A stretch of DNA of 64,000 nucleotides from Geminisphaera colitermitum TAV2 (lineage in GTDB: Bacteria; Verrucomicrobiota; Verrucomicrobiia; Opitutales; Opitutaceae): assembly GCF_000171235.2 (NCBI RefSeq), contig NZ_ABEA03000099.1, positions 1 to 64,000 on the forward strand. The letters run 5' to 3'. Both the position numbers and the translations under genes were made by a program. Below, piece after piece: positions 35,304-44,300 of this stretch (position 1 is its first letter; each line of letters starts with the position of its first letter). The notes under the pieces were generated by a model, which did no database searches, was not told the DNA's origin, and saw only the letters and a program-made list of their open reading frames with translations.

Positions 35304-36029
35304 ATGACGTTGTTTCGCATCACCGATTTTTCCCGCGCCATCGCTCTCACCGCCGCGCTGGTCGCCGCCGCGCCCTCCGCGCTTCACTCCAACTCCCTCG
35401 GCTGGCACGCCGACGCCCTTGCCTCCCAACTCGCCTCGCAAGGCACGCTCCCCGTCGCACCCGAAGGCGTCGCCGAATTGCGTTTTGGCGACATCTATCA
35501 AACCCCCGCCGGACCGCGCGGACTCGAATTCACCGGACGCATCCAGTCGCTCGATGGCCGGCGCGTCCGTGTCATGGGATTTATGGTAAGGCAGGAGCAC
35601 CCTGTGCCCCACCGTATCATCCTCGCGCCCTACGCCTTCACCACCAACGAAGCCGAATATGGCCTTTGCGACGATTTGCCTCCGGGCATCGTTTTCGTTG
35701 ACGTGCCCGCCTCGCGCACCTCCGCCAGCCACGTGTCCGCCGCGCCGTTTGTTTCGCCGCTCTTCGCGCAGGCGGCCCAGTTTTGCTGCTCCACACTTCA
35801 GGGCGAAGCCGCGCGTGCCGCCGCCGTGCCCTATATGCCGGGACCGCTCTTGCTCACAGGCCGTCTCGAACTCGGACGGCGTGAGGAACCCGACGGACGC
35901 GTCTCCTATGTGCGCCTCGTCCTCGACCCAGTCCCCACCCCGGGCGACACGCTTCGCGTCGCCTCCGCCGCTCCGCCAACCCTTTCCGCGTCGGCTGTCG
36001 CACAGACCGCGGGCGTATCCGGAAAATAG
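35304..36029 (+). CDS. secreted protein of unknown function (weakly DUF3299-like)
   Basis: 241 residues. The signal peptide (IALTAALVAAAPSALHS) is followed by ELRFGDIYQTPAGPRGLEFT and RVRVMGFMVRQEHPVPHRII, which loosely recalls DUF3299 proteins ('V.v.Gymv'). Several cysteines (GLCDD, FCCST) could bind metal or form disulfides. The start codon sits in a small hairpin (TGCCGC 35286-35291 / GCGGCA 35299-35304). It lies 30 bp before the alkaline phosphatase and probably shares its transcript. Confidence 0.6.
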   Translation: MTLFRITDFSRAIALTAALVAAAPSALHSNSLGWHADALASQLASQGTLPVAPEGVAELRFGDIYQTPAGPRGLEFTGRIQSLDGRRVRVMGFMVRQEHPVPHRIILAPYAFTTNEAEYGLCDDLPPGIVFVDVPASRTSASHVSAAPFVSPLFAQAAQFCCSTLQGEAARAAAVPYMPGPLLLTGRLELGRREEPDGRVSYVRLVLDPVPTPGDTLRVASAAPPTLSASAVAQTAGVSGK

Positions 36030-36059
36030 AGACAAAAAATCGCATCCGTTATCGTCCAC

Positions 36060-38060
36060 ATGAAGAACACCACAACCACCACAATAACCACACCCGCCGC
36101 CGCCACCCTCTTGCGTGCGCTGGCAGGCGCGGCGCTGGTCGCCTCCGTCCTGACGCCCGCCGTCATTCAGGCCGCGCCTGTCGTGTCACGACTCACGCCG
36201 CCCAGCCTGTTGTTTAGCAACGCACTCTCCGGCTCCGACATCCCGCAGGTTTCCCGTTTCCTCGCCGGACAACGCTTCGATCTCCAGGCCACGGTGCAGC
36301 CGGACACGGGCAGCACCATCACCAAGGCCACCTTTGCCGTCGATGGCGTGGTGGTCGGCAGCACCGAGGCAGGCGAGGCCCCGGGTGGCGTTGCCAATGT
36401 CACGCTCATCCCGTGCGACGTCGTCGGCCTGCCCGACGGCACCGTGGCCCCCACACTGCGCGCCTACCAAAACACCAAGGCCGGCGTGCGCACGCTCACC
36501 GTCACCGCCGAGCAGAGCAATGGCGTCACCGTCACCGGCACGGTTACCGCCACCGGAACGTTTGAGATCATCGGCACCACCAGCAAAGGCCGCGTCGCCA
36601 AGAACATCATCTTCATGATTGGCGACGGCATGGGCATCGCGCATCGCTCCGCCGCCCGCATCATGTATCGCGGCGTGCTCTCCGGCAAAAGCCTCGCCCC
36701 GCTCGAAATGGACGACATGCCCTCGGTTGCGCTCGTGCGCACCGCCTCGCTCAACTCCATCATCACCGACTCCGCGCCCGGTGCCGCCTGTTACTCGACC
36801 GGCAACAAGGGCAACAATAACCAACAGGGCGTGTTTCCCGATGACACGACCGATGCGTTTGACAATCCCCGCATCGAACTCATTGGCGAATTCCTCGCCC
36901 GTACCCGCCAGAAGTCACTCGGCATTGTCACCACCGCCGACGTATTTGACGCCACGCCCGGCGCCTTCGGCAGTCATACTCAGAACCGCGCCGCCGGCAC
37001 CGGCATTTGCGACGGCTATCTTGACGAACAAGTCGACAAGTCCGACCTCCGCGTGCTCCTCGGCGGCGGCCTCAAATGGTTCATTCCCTCCACCACCACA
37101 GGCTCCGGTCGCACCGCCGGCACCGGCGCAGTTATCGGGTCGGAACTCGCCACCGGCTGGAACATCCCGCAACGCGCGAGCGTGAACGCAATCCGCGATC
37201 TCATCGGGGATTTTGAGGACGCCGGTTTCACCTACGTGCCCACCAAAACCGACCTCGACAACACCTTCGCCGCAGGCACGCCCGACAAGCTCCTCGGCCT
37301 CTTCGCTCTCTCCAACATGAGCGTGGCCAAGGACAAGATCGACGGTCGCCGCGGCAACGCCACCGTGGTCAACACCCACGGGTATCCCGACCAGCCGCTG
37401 CTCGAAGAAATGACGGATGCCGCCCTCAAGGTATTGTCCAAAAACAGCAAGGGCTTCGTCCTCATGGTCGAGGGCGCCTCGATCGACAAGCAGGCGCACA
37501 ACATGGACACCGAGCGTTGGATAACCGACACCATCGAATTCGACAAAGCCATCGGCGTCGCCAAACGCTTTGCCGAGCAAAATCCCGACACGCTCATCAT
37601 CGTGACCGCCGACCATGAATGCGCCGGCGTCAACATCATCGGCGCCTCCACCGTGAGCAACGCCGAGCTTGTCGCCCGTTCGCAGAACGGCACCAGCTCC
37701 AACGCCATCGTTGGCACCTACGAGGCCGCCAAATTCCCCTGGTACGAAATGAACGAACTCGACGGGTATCCAGAAACTACTGACATCGACAACCGCATGC
37801 TCATCGGCTACGCCGCCAACTGCGACCGTTACGAGGACTGGCTGACCAACGCCTCGCCTGACACCACGCCCACCTCGCGCGACACCGCCGGCGGTTTCCT
37901 TATCACTGGCCAGGTGCCCGGCAGCCAGGCCGTGCACACCGGCTCCGACATCCCGCTCACCGCCACCGGACGCGCCTCCAGCCTCTTCCGGGGCGTGGTG
38001 GACAACACCGACGTCTTCTTCCTCGCAATGCAGGCCGCGCTCGGCGGCGCGACCAACTGA
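36060..38060 (+). CDS. secreted alkaline phosphatase (PhoA superfamily) with N-terminal Ig-like domain
   Basis: 666 residues. The signal peptide is LLRALAGAALVASVLTPAVI followed by QAA. Residues ~40-175 look like an Ig/BIG-type beta domain. The phosphatase core starts at KNIIFMIGDGMG (first metal Asp) and has the nucleophile Ser238 in TDSAPGAACYSTG, EGASIDKQAH and TADHECAG (metal ligands). It hydrolyses phosphomonoesters outside the cytoplasm. The preceding secreted gene is 30 bp away. Normal family length is ~450-550; the excess is the N-terminal domain. Confidence 0.9.
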   Translation: MKNTTTTTITTPAAATLLRALAGAALVASVLTPAVIQAAPVVSRLTPPSLLFSNALSGSDIPQVSRFLAGQRFDLQATVQPDTGSTITKATFAVDGVVVGSTEAGEAPGGVANVTLIPCDVVGLPDGTVAPTLRAYQNTKAGVRTLTVTAEQSNGVTVTGTVTATGTFEIIGTTSKGRVAKNIIFMIGDGMGIAHRSAARIMYRGVLSGKSLAPLEMDDMPSVALVRTASLNSIITDSAPGAACYSTGNKGNNNQQGVFPDDTTDAFDNPRIELIGEFLARTRQKSLGIVTTADVFDATPGAFGSHTQNRAAGTGICDGYLDEQVDKSDLRVLLGGGLKWFIPSTTTGSGRTAGTGAVIGSELATGWNIPQRASVNAIRDLIGDFEDAGFTYVPTKTDLDNTFAAGTPDKLLGLFALSNMSVAKDKIDGRRGNATVVNTHGYPDQPLLEEMTDAALKVLSKNSKGFVLMVEGASIDKQAHNMDTERWITDTIEFDKAIGVAKRFAEQNPDTLIIVTADHECAGVNIIGASTVSNAELVARSQNGTSSNAIVGTYEAAKFPWYEMNELDGYPETTDIDNRMLIGYAANCDRYEDWLTNASPDTTPTSRDTAGGFLITGQVPGSQAVHTGSDIPLTATGRASSLFRGVVDNTDVFFLAMQAALGGATN

Positions 38061-38109
38061 ACCGACGTTCTCCGTTTCCATCCACATCGCATCCACAGAG
38101 ACATCACCG

Positions 38110-38229
38110 ATATGGAGTGCGGAACTTCAGTTCTGCTTTGGGCAGGGCGATTCATCGCCCTGCCTCTGCCGGAAGGCGGCGTGATAAATCCCGCCGTCCA
38201 AAGCGGCGATGAATCGCCGCACTCCATAT
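38110..38229. repeat. nested inverted-repeat element
   Basis: Outer 13-bp arms ATATGGAGTGCGG (38110-38122) and CCGCACTCCATAT (38217-38229) enclose two further hairpins: GGCAGGGCGA (38141-38150) with TCGCCCTGCC (38155-38164), and GCGGCGAT (38203-38210) with ATCGCCGC (38213-38220). It lies between the phosphatase and a PEP-CTERM gene and may terminate the former. It differs in sequence from the RAYT-linked REP. Confidence 0.8.
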
Positions 38230-38269
38230 GGGGCGTCGCAAAACTCCAACGATTTTTCATTCACTTCAC

Positions 38270-38956
38270 ATGACAACCACACAATTCCGCATCCTTGCCT
38301 CGGTATCCGCCATGGCATTACTTTCCGCCGCCGGAGCGATCACGTCCGCCAGCGCCCAGACCTACTCGTTGAATTTCGATTTCAACGCGTTGCCGACCGG
38401 CGTATTTTCTCCGGGCGCGCAGCCGGTTTCCGTTTCATTCAACAACGCGAAGAGCATCTACGAAACCATCTATGCCGACGAGGACGACGTGTTCGGCACC
38501 GAGGTCACCAAGTGGATCATCGACACCGAGATCGATGACGACTATCCCGTGTCGATCCTCGACGATGGCAACACGGCGGGCGGCAACGCACTTTTCGCCT
38601 ATGATGGCCCGGTTATCATCTCGTTTGATCAGTTGTATGACCTGACGGCGTTTTCCACGACGCTCGATCTGGACGACAATTTTCTCTACGATGTCTCGGT
38701 TCTTTTCCTGCGCGATGGCGTGGTCGTTTCCACGCTGGCGCTCGACACCAACACGCCTGGTTATGTTGCTTCGCTGTCCAGTCCCGTGAACGGTATCAAC
38801 GGTTTCGTGCTGCCCGGTTCGGAGTATTACGAAAAACTCTCGTTCACCCTGAGTGCCACTGTCGTCCCCGAGCCTGCCACCTGGGTCGCGATCATCGGTG
38901 GTCTGGCGTTGTCCGTGGCACTGGTTGTCCGACGCCGCTCTGCCCGCGTTTGTTAA
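38270..38956 (+). CDS. PEP-CTERM secreted protein
   Basis: 228 residues from ATG 38270. The signal peptide (ILASVSAMALLSAAGAI) is followed by QTYSLNFDFNALPTGVFSPG. The central domain is acidic (EDDVFGTEVTKWIIDTEIDD), and the C-terminus VVPEPATWVAIIGGLALSVA followed by RRRSARVC is a PEP-CTERM signal. It is isolated from a GH cluster, downstream of the phosphatase, and followed by a clear terminator hairpin. Confidence 0.88.
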   Translation: MTTTQFRILASVSAMALLSAAGAITSASAQTYSLNFDFNALPTGVFSPGAQPVSVSFNNAKSIYETIYADEDDVFGTEVTKWIIDTEIDDDYPVSILDDGNTAGGNALFAYDGPVIISFDQLYDLTAFSTTLDLDDNFLYDVSVLFLRDGVVVSTLALDTNTPGYVASLSSPVNGINGFVLPGSEYYEKLSFTLSATVVPEPATWVAIIGGLALSVALVVRRRSARVC

Positions 38957-38973
38957 GGTCTGAAGTTACACGG

Positions 38974-38998
38974 AGCGACGGTCTCAAAAACCGTCGCT
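38974..38998. terminator. bidirectional intrinsic-type terminator
   Basis: AGCGACGGT (38974-38982) and ACCGTCGCT (38990-38998) are perfect 9-bp arms around a 7-nt loop (CTCAAAA). It lies between the convergent PEP-CTERM gene (ends 38956) and the clan-A glycosidase (ends 39018), as expected for a shared terminator. The T-tract is weak on both strands. Confidence 0.6.
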
Positions 38999-39017
38999 TC
39001 GTCATTTGCATTGTCCA

Positions 39018-40469
39018 CTATGCAGATTGGGCGATCTCGACGATGGAGCGGTCGGTGAGGATCAGCGGAGTGTTGCTGATCGGCAGGGGTTTGAAGACGC
39101 GGACGCCCTCGGCGTCAGGGTCGGGTTGCATCCACGTCTCGGCACAAGTGCGGCGGTCCATCTCGAAATGCGTGGAGTAAACCCGTTGCGTCAACGGATC
39201 AATGAGCACGGGGTTCTCAAGGTGCAGGCCGGCTTCGAGCCACCAGGTCATTTCCATTTGCTGAAGGACGGGGTCGTCCTCCACTGAGGTCGGCAGCCAC
39301 CAGGCATGCACAGGGACGTTGCCGCGAATGAAGTTGACCTGCCAGGTCGCCACTTTGGTCGCGCGGGGATCATTCGTGTCGGAGAGGATGCTCATGTGGC
39401 AGGACGTCCGGCCATGGGCGACTTCGAGGGGATCGCACAGGAGCGTGGCAAGGGATTGCATCGCACGGTAGGCGGGCTTGGGCGTGCCGTCCTCAAGCCG
39501 GATGAGCCCGTAGTGGAAGGTCTCCTTGAACTCGGCGTAGTGGGCAAAATCGGCCATGTGAAAATAGCTGCTCATCGCGCAGTCGTTGCCCAGTTCGAGC
39601 AGGAAGCGGCGCAGCAACATGCGGGCCTGGATCGACTCGCTGGCTTTCATGGTCGAGAGCGCGCCCACGCCCTTCGCCCGCTCGGGCACGTGGGACTGCA
39701 CGCCCGCTTCGCCCTGCCACGAGATGAGAGACGGTTTGTATTTATTCAGCAGATGCCGGAACGCCGGAAACTCCTGCGTGCTGTGACGCTCGGGAACGGA
39801 TTTGTATCCGTGATAGCTTACAATGTCGATGTGCTCGGCCATGCCGTGCCTGAAGCAGTCTTCGAGGAACTTGATGCTCCACGGTGTCATGCCCCAGGCG
39901 ATGGCGCCGCCAATGATTTTTGCAGCGGGTTGCTTTTCGCGGATGGCAAGGGCGGAGAGCCGGACGAAATCTGCGTATTCGGAGGCTTTGGCGAGGGGTT
40001 TCCAAAAGCTGAGGAGATCGGGTTCGTTCCAGATTTCGTAATGGGTGATGCGGTCGCGGAAGTGGGTGACGAGCGCGCGGATGTAATCCTGCCATGCGCG
40101 ACGTTCGCGCGGCGTGCGGACCGGTGGGAAACCGACTCCGGCGGGATTCGTGGTTTCGGTGTAGAGCGGGTTGCCGTAGCTGAAACTGAGCCAGGGCGTG
40201 ACGCCGCGCTCGATGAGTTTGTCCACGATGTCGTCGAGCCAGGCGAAGTCGTAGGAGCCGGGCTGTTTTTCGGTCTTGGCCCAGCCGGTCTGGACTCGCG
40301 CCCATTTGACGCCGAGGTCGTTGAGGACGGGCCACGCCTGATTGGCGTCCCACATGTCGCGGTCGAGGCATTCAAAGCCGACTCCGAGCCGGGAAGAACG
40401 GATTTCGGTGCTCTTTCTGTTCTTAAGTTTTCCGATGTAGTTTAGGTTTGGATACTCGTCTGGTTGCAT
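39018..40469 (-). CDS. clan GH-A glycoside hydrolase without signal peptide (GH39-like)
   Basis: 483 residues. The TIM barrel carries LGVKWARVQTGWAKTEKQPG, candidate acid/base Glu149 in HYEIWNEPDLLSFW and candidate nucleophile Glu254 in SWQGEAGVQS. The C-terminal ~100 residues are beta-rich. No N-terminal hydrophobic signal is present (MQPDEYPNLNYIGKLKNRK), so the enzyme is predicted cytosolic, unlike the secreted clan-A enzymes at 19424 and 60801. It is last in the minus-strand cluster C row, after a secreted protein and a GH2-like protein. The exact family (GH39, GH5 or unclassified) is uncertain. Confidence 0.75.
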   Translation of the reverse strand: MQPDEYPNLNYIGKLKNRKSTEIRSSRLGVGFECLDRDMWDANQAWPVLNDLGVKWARVQTGWAKTEKQPGSYDFAWLDDIVDKLIERGVTPWLSFSYGNPLYTETTNPAGVGFPPVRTPRERRAWQDYIRALVTHFRDRITHYEIWNEPDLLSFWKPLAKASEYADFVRLSALAIREKQPAAKIIGGAIAWGMTPWSIKFLEDCFRHGMAEHIDIVSYHGYKSVPERHSTQEFPAFRHLLNKYKPSLISWQGEAGVQSHVPERAKGVGALSTMKASESIQARMLLRRFLLELGNDCAMSSYFHMADFAHYAEFKETFHYGLIRLEDGTPKPAYRAMQSLATLLCDPLEVAHGRTSCHMSILSDTNDPRATKVATWQVNFIRGNVPVHAWWLPTSVEDDPVLQQMEMTWWLEAGLHLENPVLIDPLTQRVYSTHFEMDRRTCAETWMQPDPDAEGVRVFKPLPISNTPLILTDRSIVEIAQSA

Positions 40470-40493
40470 TTCGTGGAGTGGCGTTCGGGCGGA

Positions 40494-40516
40494 GGGGGGG
40501 GAGGGGGAGGGGGGGG
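40494..40516. repeat. interrupted G tract (C on coding strand) upstream of the clan-A glycosidase
   Basis: G8-A-G5-A-G8 on the plus strand, beginning 25 nt upstream of the ATG at 40469 in the gap of cluster C. It is a pyrimidine-rich leader on the coding strand. Confidence 0.8.
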
Positions 40517-40527
40517 AGGGGCGGCGT

Positions 40528-41292
40528 TTATTCCGGGATCGTGGTGTGTGTGAGGGAGAAATCGGAGAGGCGCAGCCGGGATTGCACGTTGTCAGCGATG
40601 TTGACGGCGCGCATGACGTAGCGCAGTTGCCCGGCCAGGGGTGTGCCGGCCAGCGTCCAGGCTCCTTCGCGGGAGCCGTCCACCGACTGGGCCTTGGGGG
40701 TCAGGTTGAGCTTGTAGCCGGTGAGGGAAAGATACCAGTCGAGCGTTAGCGGGAAGCTGCCGAGTGGAAGCGTGGCCTCATAGAGTTTGTCGCCGTAACC
40801 GCCTTTGGCCTGACCGGTTTTGCGAAAGAGGTTGAGCGAGAGCGTGCCTCGATCGGTGTTGGCGGAAATCAAAAGGGTCAATGCGTCGGGCTCGCCGAAG
40901 GGGTCGGCAAAGGATGGGTTTTTCAAGGGAGCAGGGAGAAAAAAGAGGCGGGCCTCGGCGTTGGTTTTCCCTTCCGCGGCGTTGTCGAGTTGCTCGATGG
41001 TGAGGTGGAGACGCAGGGCCTGCGCTTCGCTGGCGGGAAGGGTTGGCGAGGTTTTGAGGAGTGTTTGCGCGCCGGCCCATTGTTTTGCGTTGGGGGCGGT
41101 GAGGATGAGTCCGCCTTGATTGATACTGCCGCTCCATTCCCAGTTTTCCCGACCGGCGTTGAAGCTGTCTTTGACGATGATTTTTTCGGCAACGGGTTCG
41201 GCTGCGCTTGCGGCAGGAACGGCGGCGGCGGTGAGGAGGCTGAGCAGGATGGCGGCGAGGCTGCCTGTTGTTCGGATGATTCTGGTTTTCAT
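40528..41292 (-). CDS. secreted protein of unknown function (cluster C)
   Basis: 254 residues from ATG 41292. The signal peptide is GSLAAILLSLLTAAAVPAAS followed by AAE. The mature part begins EKIIVKDSFNAGRENWEWSG, a jelly-roll/LamG-like opening, and is beta-rich throughout. It has the same size and position (next to a clan-A glycosidase) as the secreted gene at 18502. No anchor is present. No family was recognised; a carbohydrate-binding accessory role is a guess. Confidence 0.7.
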   Translation of the reverse strand: MKTRIIRTTGSLAAILLSLLTAAAVPAASAAEPVAEKIIVKDSFNAGRENWEWSGSINQGGLILTAPNAKQWAGAQTLLKTSPTLPASEAQALRLHLTIEQLDNAAEGKTNAEARLFFLPAPLKNPSFADPFGEPDALTLLISANTDRGTLSLNLFRKTGQAKGGYGDKLYEATLPLGSFPLTLDWYLSLTGYKLNLTPKAQSVDGSREGAWTLAGTPLAGQLRYVMRAVNIADNVQSRLRLSDFSLTHTTIPE

Positions 41293-41324
41293 GTGTGCGT
41301 GGTGTTGGAGAGGAGAGCGTGGGC

Positions 41325-41339
41325 GGGGGGGGGGGGGGG
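41325..41339. repeat. 15-nt G run (C on coding strand) in the cluster C leader
   Basis: Lies 33 nt upstream of the ATG at 41292 and 13 nt after the GH2-like stop. Confidence 0.85.
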
Positions 41340-41351
41340 AGGGATTGGAGA

Positions 41352-44300
41352 CTACCAGTAGGTGAACAGGTAGGGGTCGAATATGCGGAAGGGGTCGGTG
41401 TAAAATTTGACGTTTGGCACGGCGTCCTGTCCGGGCGCGGCGGCGGCGGTAGGGGCGTCGTCGTCGGTCTGCAACTGGCACCAGAAGCCGAAACCGTTGG
41501 TGCCGGAGGCGACTTTGAGGGTGATGATGTTTTTCCCTTTTTTGAGAGGGACTTTGACTTTGAAGGCATTGGGAACGGGTGTGCCGTGGGCTTCGTCCAC
41601 TTTGAGTATGGAGCGTCCGTTGACCCAGACTTGCATCCAGTAATCGACGCCGAGGAGGAGTGTCACGGTCTGGTCGCGGTCGCTGCTGATGGCGCGGGTC
41701 GCGTAGGCAACGTGGCCGTGTTTCGCGCCGCCGAGGGCTTCGGCAAGGTCAACAAAACCATCCTTGCGGGCTTCGATTGTGCGTCTCCAGTCGAGCGTCG
41801 CGCCATCGGCGCGTTTGTGAAGGGTGTTGGGGTTTTCGGCGCCCTGAATGGCGACCCACTCACCGGGAAATGTTTCGCCGAGGATTCGGGCGGCGCGGGT
41901 TTGCGCGGTGTGTTGCGGTCCCATCACGCGCCACGAGCCGAGCGTGCTCATGGAGGGGGCTTTGGGGGCAATGGCCAGACGGCTCGATATTGCAGGGGAG
42001 GGGGTGGCGCCGAGGTTGGTGAGGAGTTGCGCGATGAGACGGTGGAGGCGCTGGACGCTGAGTTGGGTGGCTTCGCGGCGATCGGAGTCGTTGGCGTGGC
42101 GGTTTTCCAACATGGAGGGGTGAACTTGAAGATAGATTTTGCGGCCTTGCCCGATGCGCCGTTCAAGGATGAGGCCGTCGGCCAGCACGCGGGTTTGGGC
42201 AGATGCGTTATCGTTATCGGGAGTGAAGGCGTTTACCTTCAGCGCGTCCTGCCAGCGGAGGAGGTTGGGGCCGATGCCGCGCAGGAGGGGCGCTGATGCA
42301 TCCGGCACGGCGCGGTAAACGGTGCGGGTGGAGGTGCGGAGTCCGGCGGTGTTTAATTCCGTCGCGAGGCGGTCGAGGTGCAGGACGGTTCCGCCCGCGT
42401 TTGCAAACGCGTGGATGCGTTCTGCGGTGGCGGGTGTCGTGGTGGCGTCGCGTCCAACGATGAGGAGAGCGTTCGTGGCGGCGTCTTCGGATGTCGGGAA
42501 TCCGTTGATGGCTTCGATGCCGAGTTTGTTGAGCAGCGTCTTATCCTCGTCACCAATGAGTGAATACACCGGACGGGTTGATGTCGCGTTTGCGGTTGTG
42601 GTGGCGGCAGTCTCGATCAGGTTGCGGGCGAGCAATGTAGCGGCGGGGTCGATACCGATGCGCTTGCTGAAATCGAGGGTGCTGAAATAAATGTGTCCCT
42701 TGCCGTCGCGCCATTGCAGGAGGGGCGAATAGGCGAGGTCGAACTCGGCTTCGGCGAGCGGGGTAAAGCCCGCCACTTGCGGCGTGCGCAGGGCGACGGA
42801 GGCCACGGCGTGGCGGTTGGTCCATTTGGGCGCGTGGGGCGCGTCGGAGGAAACGACTTGCTCGCCTTCGGGCAACAGATCGGGGGAGCCGCGCCAGTTG
42901 ATGAGGTCGGCGGCTTCGAGGCCGTTGAAGAGGGGGCTGGTTTGGTCGCGGGCAAAAATGTGGCGGGGCATGGTTTCGATGGTGTCGAATCCGAGCGAGC
43001 GCCAGGCGAGCGGGTGTTGTTCGAGGACGAGAACGCGCAGGCCGTCGCGGATGTCGGCGGCGCGCCAAGGCAGCGGTTCGCCGGGGATGATCGCCTCGCG
43101 TCCGATGATGAGCAGGTCGATGTCGGGGGGGGGGGGGAGGGGGGAGGAGCCGGGTGTCCAGAGACGCGGGTTGATACCCAGTTTTTTCAGGTCGGCGGCG
43201 GATTTGCCGCGCGGGTCGTGGAGGGCGATACGGAGGGGGGGCGTGAGGGGCGCGGCAGGCGGAAAGACTTCGATGGTCAAGGTGTCTTGCGCGACGATTT
43301 TGCCGTCCTGCGCGGCGGTGAGTTCCAGCGACAACGGAGTGCGGCGGCTGATGTCTTTGGGAAGATCAATGCTGAAGGGAGTCAGGCGGATTTCGCCGGT
43401 GGCGAGAGTGATTTTTTCACTGCCGGTGGCGAGAATGCTCCCGCCCTGCGCGGTGTTTTTTAGTATCCATTTCGCGGTGACAGTCGTCGGGACGGCGCCA
43501 TCCCAGATGGTGGCGATCTGCTTCTTCACGTTTTCCCCGGCGTGGAAGGCGTGGGTCTTGTCGGTGAAGACTGGCGCGCCCGCGAGATAAACGAGGAGGG
43601 GTTGGTTGGCCTGCTGGAAGATGTCGAAGTTGGCATTGGCCCACGAGGGTTTTTCGGTGAGGGGGGCGGTCAGGAAGTTGTAGTTGAGTTTTTCGTAGGC
43701 ATCGACGTCCAGCGTGAGGTTTGGGTGCCCGTAGCGTTCGCCAATCAGCCAGTAGAGCCAGCCGGCGTTGATCCCCCAGGTGCGCCATGCGCGGTTGGTG
43801 TTGCGGACAAAGAAACCCAGAAAGTCATTGTATTTCGGATACAGGGAGAGGTCGATTTTTCCCCATTTGCCGAAGCCGTTCTGGTTGAGCAGGGCGTAGT
43901 CGATTGTGTTTTTGAGAGCGTCCTCCTTTTCGTCGAGGTAGGCTTGGTCGCCGAGATACATGGCGAGGTATTCGGTGAGGAGAAATTGTTTACCTTTCCA
44001 ATAATTGGCGGAAAAGGGCGCGCCAAACTCGACCGCCGAATACGGCATGTCGCCCTGTGTTGCCCAGGCTTTGGGCCACTCTTCGCGTTCCTGGAGCGGG
44101 ACAAAATTGAGATAGGTGTTGGCGGTGGAGATGTCGCCGGTGCTGCCGTCGGCATGGGCAAAGGCGAGGCGCGTGGAGTCCTGCTTGTGGAGAATGGCAA
44201 CGGCGTCGTTGATGACCTTGGCCTGGCCGCGCGGGTTCGTTTCCCGAATGCCCATTTTTTCGGGTTCGATGGCGTTTTTGGGCACGTAGCTGTTGATCGC

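Noticed and set aside
33591-36059. 822-codon open frame on the minus strand
   Set aside because: It lies antisense to GH42 and the secreted gene; C-ending codons in the sense genes keep this frame open. No signal, motif or start context.
36915-38096. 393-codon minus-strand frame
   Set aside because: Antisense to the alkaline phosphatase, whose motifs are unambiguous.
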